DNA of 64,000 nucleotides, taken from Tetmemena sp. SeJ-2015 (taxonomy: Eukaryota; Ciliophora; Spirotrichea; Sporadotrichida; Oxytrichidae). Positions within the stretch are counted from its first letter, which is position 1. Every line of letters starts with the position of its first letter. The stretch covers positions 27,519 through 91,518 of the forward strand of contig JAJKFJ010021279.1 in NCBI GenBank assembly GCA_027382625.1. Reading direction: 5' to 3'. Positions 22,714-35,169 of the stretch are shown piece after piece. The notes below the pieces were generated by a model. It was not told where the DNA came from. It was given only the letters and a program-made list of their open reading frames with translations, and made no database searches. The position numbers and the translations under genes were made by a program.

Positions 22714-24502
22714 ATGAAGCAATACGCTCGCCTATTATAGTGAAAAATTTAATGCAAAATAATTTACAAATAGAGTAATACAAACTTAAATTGCAAATAG
22801 GGACACAGTAGTTAGTACAAGGACTGCTATTTGAGTTTTTTAGAACATTATTGCGTTCAATGTATTTTTTATTTCTGCTTTTACGAATATAGGACGATGA
22901 AGTGCACTACACGATCAGATGCCAACTAGCTGAAAACCCTAAAACTGAAAGGTAAGTTATTTTAATGAAATATATGGAGAATAAGCAGAATAAGTAAAGG
23001 AACTAAGTTTTTAGCTTTAAAATTGCTTTTAATCTTTCATATCTTTCTAAATCTCAATTAATTTGAAAATAGGGGTTTGTTTGGTCTGATAGTTTGAAAT
23101 ATCTTACCTCAAGAAAGGAATATTTTTTGTAAATTAGTTTCAAAATAAAGACTGTGGACACAGATAGAGTTGAACAGACTTCCATTTTTGAAATATAAAA
23201 ATAACAATTGGGAAATAAAAGCTTCGCTATTTGAAAAGATTAATTAAAATTATTACCTAATTTGGCCCTATCTATACTAGCCTCCTCACATAAGCAGCAT
23301 ACCTAAGTCTGCTTAGGGCAGAGAATTCACTTGCAGCAATATCAGTCCTAGATTTAATTCCCTTCTCTTTTCTAGACCACTTTTCTCAACTAAAGGAAAG
23401 CCAATTTCTCCTAACATAATGAAGACAAAGAGGCAGAAGAAGATTAATTAATTTTTAGTGTTGCTTTTTATATTTTAAGTCTAGAGCATTTCATCTAGAA
23501 AAAGTAAAATTTAGAAGCAAGAAAAGGAACCAGCCTTTGAACACACTCCTGATGATATTTCAGAGTTGATCAGTGAGTTGGAGATGTCAGACTTCGAGAG
23601 GCATTTGAAAAGCGAGGTATTTTACTCTCAGAGGAATTAAAACGAAAATTCATAAACTTAGCACAAATTCCTTCTCTTTTCAAGTGAAATTATTTAAATT
23701 TTTTTCTCAATACTTTTGTTTATAAGTCTACTTGAAGCAGTTAACCTAAAACAAATCAAGATTCAAGGACATTGAGACTGTGAAGGAGATAAGATCATAA
23801 TTCATTCAAGAGAGAATAGTAGAAGAGAAAGCAGTAGAGTTTCGTGAAGAGCCCTTATTAATAGAGGAAGAGGATCCAGTTATTGAATAACCGCCAGTAG
23901 TTGTGCGGACAGTTTCGGCGAGAGAGATTTATAAGAAACAACCATCTGAGAGGCCAAGGGTTTCACGTAATGAATCTAAGCATAAGTATTAATTTGTGCG
24001 GCCCACTCAAAATTATGAAAAAAAATATAGAAAGGAGCACCCACAAGTAAAATTCAACCCTATAGAGAAGCATAAATCTTTTCATAATAATGAATTCTTG
24101 GAAATTAGCGGCCTAACCCGACTCCTCGTTCAGATTTTAATTAGTCTATAAAGAGTTTTAAAAAAAAAGATACTTAAAAATCAAGGTCTAAAAAAAAAAG
24201 CAGTTATCGCATTTAATTTTGAGAAGCTTTAAATTTTTAAATTATTATTTTTGTCAATCTTATTTTTTTGAAACAGATGAGAAGAGAAATAATTAAGTGA
24301 ACAACAAGTAAATTATTTTTTATTTAAGGAGGAGAAGAATGATGGTTATTCAGTAAAGAAAATGATTGATTTCATATCGGACCATTTTTATAAAAACCTA
24401 GGGGATTATAAGCAAAAAGAGCAACAAAATGGGGAAATGAGTTAAAACAGAGAAGATATAAGCTCTAAATCCAACAAAGATAATTTGGCAAATTTATATT
24501 GA
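22714..24502 (+). CDS. Hypothetical basic protein
   Basis: Not recognised. MKQYARLLQ at 22714 joins through an IES (22736-22887) to DDEVHYTIRCQLAENPKTER, after which about 320 bp of AT-rich intron or IES sequence intervenes. Coding resumes near 23281: PPHISSIPKSAQGREFTCSN, then an acidic helix TPDDISELISELEMSDFERH (about 23545-23605), a charged stretch SRFKDIETVKEIRSQFIQER (about 23755-23815), and VVRTVSAREIYKKQPSERPR. A last segment DGYSVKKMIDFISDHFYKNL (about 24338) ends in TGA at 24500-24502. Internal joins at 23440-23510, 23615-23755 and 24200-24330 are not resolved base by base. Start choice rests on the clean TATAG pointer join. Confidence 0.6.
22736..22887 (+). other. IES, pointer TATAG (152 nt)
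   Basis: TATAG at 22736-22740 and 22888-22892. Removal links the nine-residue first segment to an exon that otherwise has no start codon. Confidence 0.75.
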
Positions 24503-27328
24503 TAAGTTAATAAGCATCTTTATCTAATAAATGAGGAAAAAAAAAATTTTAGATCTCAAGGGAATAATTTAATTAAAATTAATCATAATTAAGAAGAAAG
24601 GCACTTTAATTATTTTATAGAGTAAAGATTAAGCTTATAAATTTTCGAATCACTCCCCATAAACCTTTTTAAGTAAACTAAAGCCGAATAAAAAAAAAAT
24701 TTGCATAAATATATTTTATCACCATTAAGTAAAATGAAAGCCATAAGACAATAAGAATTTTAGTATAGTTATTTTTTAATAAGTTTATATTTTTAAAAAA
24801 AAAAAGTTAGAGCACTTTTGTTAGTGGTAGTGAGAATTCTAGTTATGAAAAACCCTAATAAAGGTGTAAAAATTTATAATACAAAATTGTGGGAGCTACT
24901 TTACAAAAATGGAATAAACTCAATTATTTTAAATAGAGAAAGTTATTTTAGAAACCTAATTCAAATAACAGCAAAATTTAATATTAAAAATTCTCGGACA
25001 AATTGAGTATTTTAGTTTTATTGTTTTTAATTTTTTAAGTTTAATTCTTGTACTGATGAAGTCTATTTTTACTTAAGAGGAGTTTCTTAACAAACTTACC
25101 ATTTTTTTTAAAATCATTTTGTTCATAAACTCTAGAAGGAATAATTAAATTACTAAATATGTTTTTATTTAAATAAAAATTGGTTTTAAAATGAATCTTA
25201 AGAATAGTTAAAAATTGAAAAAGATCTATCAAACTTTACTATAAACATAAATATTTTTTATCATTAATTTTTGTGAATAATTAGTGATATTTTATCCTGT
25301 TTAGGAAGGGGGATGTCTACTTAGTGAGTTGACATTAACCTATTTAATTTTAATCGATATTTTAAATTCTTAAAAGAATTTTATAATAAAAAACTTTAAT
25401 TTATATGCTATGAATCTCACAGTAAAATTATAGGAAAGTAAAGTAAAATTTTAGGAATATAATAAATAATCAACAAAAAGCACTTTTACTAATTAAAAAT
25501 CGTTTTTTCCATTAAAATAAAATTTAAAATGAAAAATAATTTGGGTTAAAAATTTTTGAATTTCTTTTAAAATTTTCTGGGGGAATTTTTTTTTTGTTTT
25601 TTTAAAAAAATAAAAAATTGAATCTTTCATCCTCAATCTTAAAATAATTAGAAACGCTTTTAAAAGGGAAGACTGGAATTTTAAAGTCTATTTTTTGTGA
25701 AAACTCTTTAATCATTAAATTCTTTTTGCAAAAATATCCTACCTCAATTCCTGATAAAATTTATTCACATTATTGTTCCCTTTTCAGCCTTTATTTAAAT
25801 TACTATAGACTCTAATTCCCTTGAATAGCAGAAGCAGCATAATATATAAACAGCTTGGTAAAATGTTAAAAAGACTAAGCTATACTACGAGGGATATGAG
25901 TTAGTTTTAATTTAATAATAAACAATATATTTATTTTTTTTAAAAAGAAATTATAACAGAAATTAGTATAATTAAAAGAAAGAATTGATATACATTGTCA
26001 CTGTTTTCTTTACACTTTCCAATTAATTATGAATTAAGTAGTTTAAATTTATATATTCAAGAATTATTTATCATTGGCTTGAAATATATTTAATTTCAAT
26101 AGAAAGTGCAAGCCTGATTTTTGAATATAAAAATAACGCAGTATTAATTTGATTGAGTTAGTTTATGGAGTACATAATTTAATCTCAAGGTTTATAAATC
26201 TTTAAAACGGTAAATAAGGGTTGGATGTTTCTGGGCTTTAGGAATAATTGAAGTTACTATAAAAATTACAGAGGATTGAGACATATCGAGGTAAATAAAT
26301 CCTTGATCGATAAGATACATTCGGTCTTTTAAAAATCTTCAGTGAAAATTTGAAATATTTATTTATTTTTAAGATGATAGTGAAACTGAAATCGTTCCTT
26401 CAGATGAAGTCGCACAGCTAATTAATGTTAGCTTGGCAGATAATTTTAATCTATTTTTTTTAATTACTACACTTTGGATATGATAATGCTAATATAAATT
26501 AATAGAAGATTATTCAAGAGTTAAATACATAGAACTATTCAATGTTCAGATTCAGTTGTTTTAGTTTCAATAGTTAGATAAATCTTATTGTTTAAAAATT
26601 AAAAATATATTTTAAGTCATTTTAAATTATAATACATTTTGCTTCTGCTAATAGAAATAATTTAAAGTAGAAAAAATGAAATTTACTAAAAGATAATTTG
26701 GGGGAGGCCTTCTCGACAGTAAAATTTATAATGAATAAAGGTGAGAAAAAAATATGTGTTTGGATAATTTTCGCTCCTAAATCTGATTCTTCCAGTTAAG
26801 AGGTGTATTTGAACATCTAAGGCTTCAAATTTCAATTTTAATTATGTCAGTTAGAGGTCAGCTGCACCTAAATAAAATCTATATTTTAAGCAATTTATTC
26901 GCTATTGTAAATCAAAGTTAAAGTTAAATTTTTAAATTGTGCAACATTTATATATTACTCCAAATATAATTTATGATTAAGGGATTAATGCTACAATTTT
27001 TCCGCATAAATTCTTAGGGCTTATAGCTGAAGCATGTCATTAATTCAAAAAATGTTACACTATTTAAAAATTTAACTTTAATTTTAATTTACAATAGCGA
27101 ATAAATTGCTTAAAATATAATTTTATTTAGGTGCAGCTGATCTCTAACCGACATAATTAGAATTGAAATTTGAAGCCTTAGATGTGGAAGAATCAGATTT
27201 AGGAGCAAAAATTATCCTTTACACATATTTTTTTTCTCACCTTTATTCATTATAAAATTTTACTGTCGAGGAAGGGCCCCCCTAAATTTATTATAAAATT
27301 TATAAGTTATAAAAGAGAAAGAAAAAGA
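24503..27328. other. Gene-free AT-rich germline block
   Basis: About 2.8 kb of strongly A/T-biased sequence with only short, AT-codon-rich open stretches that show no protein-like composition. It contains the inverted-repeat element at 26697-27286. Apart from that I see no gene, RNA or satellite array. It is the longest such block in the window and is a candidate for germline-limited DNA. Confidence 0.6.
26697..27286. mobile_element. 590-bp near-palindromic terminal-inverted-repeat element (non-autonomous)
   Basis: The left arm (26697 to about 26950) and the right arm (about 27048 to 27286) are near-perfect reverse complements over roughly 240-250 bp, with a loop of about 100 bp. The tips are TTTGGGGGAGGCCTTCTCGA on the left and, reverse-complemented, TTTAGGGGGGCCCTTCCTCG on the right; both continue into ACAGTAAAATTT. 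Internal matches include TGCACCTAAATAAAAT and TTCGCTATTGTAAAT with its complement. No transposase is encoded. The form fits a MITE or foldback element; G-rich tips recall, but do not match, telomere-like ends of known hypotrich transposons. A target-site duplication was not clearly identified. Confidence 0.75.
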
Positions 27329-28369
27329 ATGGTTTTAATAAATTATTAAAACATTAAGATTTTATTTTAAGAGAAGCGCGAGGTATTAAACAGGAGAATA
27401 ACTAGCCAACATTATTTTCTATATGGCATAGTTACCTAAATTAGAAGTCTAAACTGCATATCAAACAAACAATAAATATACTATCTTCAATATTTTTCAT
27501 ATAAATTAAAATTATGATTTCCTAATTATAAAAAATAAAGATCCACTCGCTCTAATTTATAAATTATTGCATGCAAGAAGATTGTCTCAGACCTGAAAGG
27601 AGATTTAGAAATAACAGAAAGTCAGCTTATCGAAATGATGAACTTAGAACTTAGGAGACCCTCTCACTTGCCTTCTCTAATAGATGCATTAATTTTAAAA
27701 ATAATTTTTTTAAAAAAATAACCATTATTTATTTATATTTGAGAGATGCAATATTGGCCTAGGCCACGAATCGACGTACAAATATTGGCCTCAATACTTT
27801 TATAAAGCTGACGAATCAACTCAAGGATCACATTTATTATAATCGAAAGACCAGACTCTATGTCAGAATCGAAGAATTGGTGAGTGAAGCATCCACGATC
27901 ACAAAGGATAATAAATCATGCATTAAATGCAAATACATTTTTATCAATATCATTAATCATTACGTAGAATCTTTTATCTATGAGTCTTTAAGTATGAAAT
28001 TCTTAGAGAGTATATAATTTGAAATATTTAAGAAGAAGGATGAAATGCTTGGTCTGATTCCCATTGCTACAAGTGCCAGAGGAGAAGTGAGCACTCAAAA
28101 AATGGAAAAAGCTGTAGAAACTGCTTTTCAAAAGTTCTGCAAGAATAGCAAAGAAGTCTTCAGCATGAAAGGAAACGAGATGAATTATTTGCTTGAGCAA
28201 TTAAAGCAATTTAAATCTGTCGCTGAACTCCCCGAGATCTAACTCATTTATGTTTTCAACTGATAATTCTTATTTCTAATTTGAATTCATAGAGAGTATA
28301 ATTGATTTGAGGTAGGCGAGAACTCTGCTGAGCCAATAAACTTCAATAGATGAAAATTATCATATCTGA
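27329..28369 (+). CDS. Hypothetical helical protein
   Basis: Not recognised. A possible start at 27329 (MVLINYQNIKILFQEKREVL) lies 43 bp after the inverted-repeat element and is uncertain. The well-supported part begins near 27577: IVSDLKGDLEITESQLIEMM, NLELRRPSHLPSLIDAILAQ, then NIGLNTFIKLTNQLKDHIYY, RIEELVSEASTITKDNK, ATSARGEVSTQKMEKAVETA, FSMKGNEMNYLLEQLKQFKS. Two IESs (27682-27743 and 28224-28281) are needed. The second moves the end to EFIESIIDLRQARTLLSQQT...NYHI with TGA at 28367-28369. All-helical composition without a signal peptide. It might be a subunit of a tethering or cohesion-type complex, but I have no motif to support that. Confidence 0.6.
27682..27743 (+). other. IES, pointer AGATGCA (62 nt)
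   Basis: AGATGCA at 27682-27688 and 27744-27750 flank an AT-rich insert. Excision joins LRRPSHLPSLIDA to ILAQATNRRTNIGLNTF. Confidence 0.85.
28224..28281 (+). other. IES, pointer TGAA (58 nt)
   Basis: TGAA at 28224-28227 and 28282-28285. Excision joins FKSVAE to FIESIIDLRQARTLLSQQ, replacing an apparent stop at 28261-28263. Confidence 0.6.
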
Positions 28370-28842
28370 AGAAGAGTTATTTAAGGTCTTTTTTGTTATC
28401 TAATTCAAAATTTGCAATTATAAATTCTCTCAAGTGATAAAAATTTGCTTATATATTTTAAACTAAAAAATAAATAAAATAACTCAAAATGAATAATAAA
28501 ATTGATGAAAAAATTTAATTCTGTATTAAATTTAAGAATGGATAGTTCAAAAAATATATGATGAAGTGTATCTAATGCATATTTAAAATGAATATTAAAA
28601 TTTAAATGAGTAAATTTATTCAATTTTGAACAAATATATTCGTAATTCTACCTTAATTATATTCAATAAACGAAATTAAGTTGAGAAAGCTGAAATTTGA
28701 GATAGAATTTTAATTAGAATAAAGGAAAGATTTCTAAAAGTCCATTTTATATTTTAATTAAAAAATTATGAAAGAAATTTTTTATTAAAACTTATCAAAT
28801 TAAAAGAGAAGATAAAGTATCTTAGTTTCATAAATAATTTCA
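28370..28842. other. AT-rich spacer
   Basis: About 470 bp between convergent genes, A/T-rich, with no coherent coding, repeats or RNA structure that I can see. Confidence 0.5.
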
Positions 28843-31800
28843 TCATCTATTTTACCTATTTCTATTGTTAAAACCACTTCCCGCAAATTGGTTGTTATTG
28901 TTGTAACTATTGCTATTGTTATTAGAGGAACTATTATATCTATATTAGGATATTTATGATGATCTAGCTTGATTGTTTGCCTCATGATAGTTTGAAGTGT
29001 ATTACTATATTGGAGCAGGTTTCGACTATTGCTAAGGCGCTCTAAAATTGCTACTTTATTAGCCAACTTAACTTCCTCTTATAAAAGACGGGTTTTAATT
29101 TCCGCCCGCATAGGAAGAGGACGAGTATTAGTTGAAGTTTTGACAAGATTATTAGTTCGAAGAGTACTAATTTTGCTAGTTCTATATTGAGGTGGAGGCC
29201 AAGGTTTACTACTCGCATACTCATTACTGCACTCACGCGGTGGTTAATTAGTAAACTAACCCCTGTTGTTGTGGGTTATAACCGTACCTGAAGCTCCTCC
29301 TTTCTTTCTAGGTTTGGCAGGAGCTCTCTTTTTTGCTCCGACTGCTTTACTCATTAGATCATCAACTTCATTTACCTCCTTCTCGGGAGTTTCATTTTCA
29401 GATCCATCATCATAATCTTCATCTCGATCCACTGCGTCTTAGTTTTGTCTTATGAAGTTTACTTCTCTACAAGAGTCTGAACCTCCATTTCCACCACTGC
29501 TTCTTGAAGAAGATTTCTTCAGCTCCTCTCGCAAGATCATCCTAAAAAATGTTAAAAATCGAAGTTAACTTACTTGTATACTATATTGTAAGTCTTTGTA
29601 AATTAGCTCTTAATAGGTGGAGCGAGAATTTCAAAATCCTAGACTCTGTCAGCATCTAGAAGGAGAGGCTGCAGATGCTCTCTAAACATATCCATAGTGA
29701 GGTTTAAATCTAAAATGATATTCACAGCCTCTGTTACATATTCCTTAATAAATTTAATGGGTGAGCTTAAATCTTACCACTGAAGCGAGCTACAAATTAT
29801 GGATTATCATGTCGTAGATCATAGGGATATATTCAAAGAGAACTGATCTTCGAGCAGCAAAGATATGGTTTCTGCAAGTCTCTCGGACTTCCCTCAAAAG
29901 CCTCACTGCTTTTTTGTAAGTGTTGTTCTTACATAGCCATCTTTAAAATGTGAGACAATTTAATACTTACTCTGGAAATTAAACCTTGAGATGAGAACCC
30001 GGTGAGAATACTCCAGGAGCTATACAGCCAATTATTCCGAGATCATTAGATAGGGCAAGCTCTCTTTGATGTATAATCAAAGCATTCAGATTATCTCCAA
30101 GAGATATGAAATCAGCTGCCTCTGCTAAATACTCTAGATCTATCACGTCACTTCGATTATCAAAGGCAGCCCAATAGTTTTCTTGTATAAAAAGAGGTAG
30201 AAAGTCTGGGTCTAGATGAAAGAAGTCTAGCTTTTCTTTGAACGTGTAAACCTAGCTTGGATTTTAAGTGTAGAGGGTTTTAAGGCAAGCACAAAAAGTG
30301 TTCATCTAGAGCTACCAATCTTTTTGAACCTGAACAGGTCTAACTATATATATTAAAAGCCAAATATTACTTTTTCTTTGCGTCTTTGTATTCGTATACA
30401 TTAGAGTTAGATCGATGCATTTAGAGCATGTTCAGAATAAATCTGATATCATAGTTACTCTACTCAAAGAAAAAGGACAGCGAATTCAAATCTATAGTCA
30501 TCTACTCATGTTAAGCAACTACCTTAATTCTCTTCCATATCTCTTCCTTCGAAGGTCTAAAATTTGATCTTTAATAAAAATTCCTTACTTCATGAATCTG
30601 ATTTCAAAGCACAGATTTGCTATATGACTGAGCTTTCTGGCTTTAGCATCATTAGCTATGCATACGATGGGAATTTTAGTCTTAGAAATCAACTTCAAAA
30701 GCGTAGGTAATCCTCCTCTATCTTTTCCATTCATTGCATCAATTTCATCCATTACAATTAATGTACGAGGCTTAAAATGTAGTCTGTTGGTAGTAAACTT
30801 GTGTATCGAATTTGAAGTTATGCAATCTTGCAGATACTTTTCAATTTATCTCTTCTATCGATTATCGCTTGAGTTATATTCAACAATTTCATAGCCTAAC
30901 TCTTTACCAACAACTTTCACAGCACTTGATTTTCCTATACCTGGAGGACCTCCAATTATACAAGTTTTGGCATTATATTTTGGGGTATCTTAAAATCTAT
31001 TATAGCTCTTCGTAAAAGGCCTCCTTTTTGTTTCCTTTTATATGAACATCTTCCCAATCTCTGAGCCAATCATAAAACTACTCAACCTCCTTTTTATTCC
31101 CGACTAATTCAGCCATGCAAGTAGGAGAATATTTCTCTGACCAAAGATCTTAGGATCTTTTTTACAGGACCTATTTAGTTTCTTCAATTGCCTTTTCTTT
31201 AAATAACTCTGTCTTTTACTTTGTATTTATATCCTCAATTCTCTTCTATTCATTAAGTTCATCCAATCTCTTCAAGGTTTTTCCATGCTCCAGCAAAAAC
31301 TTTTGTCTCATGGTTTACCTATAAGATTCCTCCATTTCTTCTTGTTTCATCAGAGTAGGGTCTATCTTCTTATTTTCCTGTATTTAGGTATCTTTCAGAG
31401 GTGAGGTTGGAACTGATTTATCAATCTCAAGAGCAAGAGGAATGACCTAGGATTTAGTGAATGACTAATCACTTGAAGCACTTGTCTTTCCATCTGTGCA
31501 ATTTGAAGTTGACTCATCAGCTTTATTGTTCAACTAATCATCTTCTTCCTGAACTAACTAAAGTGTAAAGTGATAGAATAATTACCTAGTTGCGCTTTAG
31601 AAGTTATGATTCCTTCTTTATACTTATGTCTTTCAAATTCTTCTAGCTATCCGATGGATAAGAAATATCAATAAACTCTTCTATGGGAATATCTCCATCT
31701 TCTTCATCGTCTAAGTTAATCTCCTATTTCTTTTCTGCTCTATTCACAGCAGTTGTTGGTCTTTTAGTTAACCTCTTTTCTTGATTCTATCTCTTTTGCT

Positions 31801-33249
31801 CGTATTTATTTTGCCTATTTCTATTGTAGTTAGCAGTAATACTTTGCTCCCCATCCTTCAACTAATTTTGTGCCAGGGAGAACTTAGGATCATTAAACTC
31901 CCTCCGACACCAAACTTCAAATTAGTCCTCAGTCATTATCTTAATCTTCTTGTATTTTAAAGCTGTCCTGTACTTGACACTCTCTTTAACTTCTCTACCA
32001 TCAATTAATTTATGACCCACCACAAGTATATGCACATCTTTAGTCAGGTAATGATCGAGTTAACTACATAAGGTATAAGTAAATTCTCAAAATGCATTTA
32101 TAAACTTACGCTTTAGATTTTATCAAAAAGTGTTCTAACTCTTCTCGTTTTAGGCTATCGAATAAGCCAGTTATAGCTATTCTCCAACCTTTCAGATTCC
32201 ATTTAGGATTTAGAGCTGGCAATACTTTATCTTCCAAATCCTTAGGAGCTAAGTTGTTTAAACCATTAGAGTTCATTAAAATAGAGGTATCTTTCTAGTA
32301 AACTCTCTAATTTTAAAAATTATTCGGAGTAGAAAAATTATGAACCCTCTTCTATCATTTTGATACCTAACTTGTCAAAGTCTTTTTCGAAGCATCATCA
32401 TCCTCAATTATTAAAGCCTTCACATTACTTTAATACATCATCATCTAATAAGACCTCGATATCGTCATCTATTTTTTTAGCAAGAGATTTTTTCATTTAT
32501 GTATCGGTTGTATTAGTTACTTAATGTTTTTACTCCTATTTATTAATTTTATCTTTTTAATCTATTACTTTAACAGAATTTGTTTAAAATTAATTGCGTG
32601 ATTAATCCACTTATTCAGTTGAGCTCATTTTGAGAGCAGAGCTATAAGATTAAGGATTTTTTATTCTCTCCAACTTTCTCTCATAAGAGGGGATAAAATA
32701 GTCTTGCGGCTTACAGACTATAAGCTCTTTCACATCTTTCAAAGGAGAGGTATCTAGAATAGGTTGAGTCTTAACAAGAATAGTTTTCTTTTCGAAGTAT
32801 TTATCTAGCTCAGAATCGTCATCTATTGCTATTAATTCACATTCTATATCCTAACTTAGTCTTCTTCTCTTACTCAAAGCTGTATCAAATTAGTTATTTC
32901 TCTCTGATCTCTTTCCAAGATTGATATTAGAGTTTCTTTTAGGAGAAGTTGGCTCTTCTTTAATGAGTTTAGATATATCTGTGACTGTAGATTTAGCAGT
33001 AGAATGTATAAACTCATTTTGGGGTTTCTCTTATTATATGCAACGTAAAGTATTGATCAGATTATTCCCTTCTTTTAATTGTTCATTTTACTAGATATGG
33101 TTAACTTTTTCTTAATTTTCCGGTTTTCAACCCTATTAGAAAGCAGAATTTAACTTGACCTGCGATAGTTCATTTTAGGTCGAGTCTTCTTCGAGATTTA
33201 GTTGTGATGATTGGACTGAATTTAGATTAGTCCCTGCTGAATTCTTCAT
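28843..33249 (-). CDS. RFC1: Replication factor C large subunit (RFC1-like)
   Basis: Large subunit of the clamp loader that opens PCNA at primer ends. Order along the protein: a polar N-terminus starting MKNSAGTNLNSVQSSQLN; a BRCT domain at about 32250-31870 (WNLKGWRIAITGLFDSLKRE, VHILVVGHKLIDGREVKES, IMTEDQFEVWCRREF); and the AAA+ module at about 31000-30600 with Walker A GGPPGIGKSS, EYNSSDNR, Walker B LIVMDEIDAMNGKDRGG and sensor-1 asparagine in IPIVCIANDA. The RFC1 C-terminal helical domain lies at about 30550-29600, followed by an acidic/basic tail (EVDDLMSKAVGAKKRAPAKP). The reading then seems to continue into a P/Q/N-rich extension ending FAGSGFNNRNRQNR, with TGA at 28843-28845. Several introns and IESs interrupt it. 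The identity is firm; the extension may belong to a separate small gene. Confidence 0.9.
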
Positions 33250-33446
33250 TATATAAGAAATAACCTAAAAATAACGAAACGAGGCTCAAGATTAGGATCA
33301 AGCAATATAGGCTTAAATAGTTTAAGACTAAAAGTTTTGTATTAATTTTTTGTATTCTAAAAATTAAGAGTAAAGAGTATACAAGTGAATGAGATTAAAT
33401 AAGAATGAATTTTCTCTAGGAAAGAATTTCTCCTGTTGAGATGCTT

Positions 33447-35002
33447 TCATTGGGTTGAGTTAGACTCCTTTTTAACTTCTCCTGATTGCTAAACTTGTTC
33501 CGCGCCGTTTAAAAATTTAACGAGAAATGTTTTAGAATTGGTGATTCTAGAACTACTGATTATAGTTGAGAGAAGCATCGATGCCATTTGGAATTTAGTA
33601 ATTGATCTGGTGTTGATTAGGCTAGTTAGGTTGCAAATAAGGAGATCCCATTCCCATTTAAGGAGTACCAAAGCCTGGAGTAGGCTACATCATCATTTGT
33701 GGCTATTAAAATAGAGGCTGAACTTGTTGAACAGCTTGATTTTTGTTCATGAGATATATCTTTTCCCAGTTGTCGAGGTCATAGTCGGTATAATGAGCAA
33801 AATATTTGTTTCCTAACTCACGGAAAACGGTCTCCTGCTTGTGTCCATAATAGGTGATTATGGCCGAAGGGGATAAAGGGAAGGATAAAGATTCTTCTGG
33901 TGTACTCAGATCTTCTCTAGGGAAAGCGTCTTGCCTGAACAGCCAAAAATATGGCATAAGGAACAGACATTATTCCCATCGTCAATCCAAATGAAAGCCA
34001 CTCTCTTGCTTTCTCTAACCTTTTTTTTTCTTCGGGAGTGAGAATATCGAGATACTTAACTATCATATCATTTACGAATTCGTCTCGTTACTGCTAAGTC
34101 CTAGTGCTTGGGATAAGTGCTCCAGCGCCTAAAGGTTGCTGATATTGATAGGCCTAAGGCTAGGCATATACTGGCTAAAGCTATTGCTATTGAGGTATGC
34201 TAGAAAAAGAAGTAAGAATAATAGCAATAAAGTATGGGCTGTTAAAAATTAGGCTGGCCTGGGTATGGAGGAATCATTTGCATTGGTTGCTACTAATGAG
34301 GTAAGGTATTCAAGCCAAACTGCTGCTATTGCTACTATTACTGCTACTGAGGCTTCTATAAGATTCCACTTTTACCTAAATCTTGCAAGACAAGTGGATT
34401 GACCTGCTACTCATTGAATATTTGTCTAACTGGCTATGCTTGAGGTTATTGTTAGTAGTTAGAAAGTGCGAATTAATGAGGAGGATGGACTTATTGTTAA
34501 GGAACATTCGACATTGGCTGCTGGGGAACATTTGGCATTGGCTGTGGTGGAACATTCTAAAACATTCCTTGATGAGGATTCAAAACATTTTGCTGTTGCA
34601 TTTGAGGAGGTACTCCAAAATGCTAGTAGTTCTATTGTATAGGAATGCTTTGTTGCTATTGAATGGGTGGATGAATTGGAGGCAATTAAAAATTAGAGCC
34701 TAAAGAAAAGCTAAAAAAATGTGATGACAACATCTGTTGATTAGGCTATTAGAATTAAGGTTGCTGATTAAAGTTTTGAGGAATGGGATTATGAGCGAAT
34801 TAAGGGCTCTACATGCAGGGTTAGGTAATCCGATTCCATACTATTGCTGATTAGCCTGCGGTCCAGAAGGAATATCATAGGGTGATATGTTTGAAAGTCT
34901 AGCTATCAAATCAGCGCTACTCTCCTTGTTCTAGTTGTTTCTTGCTGCATCAGAGTTACTAGACTCTAATCCAGAGTTGTTTTATGAGTTATTGGTAGAC
35001 AT
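33447..35002 (-). CDS. Glutamine-rich protein with C-terminal membrane segment
   Basis: Starts MSTNNSQNNSGLESSNSDAA. The first two thirds (34850-34150) are extremely Q/P/N/M-rich with repeats such as VPPQPMPNVPQQPMSNVPQQ, and most glutamines are TAA/TAG codons. Then comes an ordered part: DEFVNDMIVKYLDILTPEEK, EWLSFGLTMGIMSVPYAIFL (probable membrane helix, about 34010-33950), and GNKYFAHYTDYDLDNWEKIY (about 33810). A Q/M/G/P-rich tail ends GEVKKESNSTQ at TGA 33447-33449. At least two frame changes imply IESs near 34700-34750 and 33520. No family recognised; the low-complexity arm suggests a prion-like or adhesive segment, which is inference from composition only. Confidence 0.6.
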
Positions 35003-35169
35003 AATTTTTATTATTGAAGATTTAAACTCTGCTTAATTTTTTATTAAGCACTCAACTTTTAGTTTAGCAATAAATTATATTGCAGCTTCTGACGAATACA
35101 GTAATTTTTAAACCTTTCTCACTTTAAGTTAAGGAGATTACTACTTTGTAATAATTTAATTTAATTAAA

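Noticed and set aside
24818..25232. Short open frames on both strands in the 24.5-26.7 kb block.
   Set aside because: They consist of AT-driven codons (K, N, I, L, F, Y), overlap each other, and show no domain or composition like the real genes.
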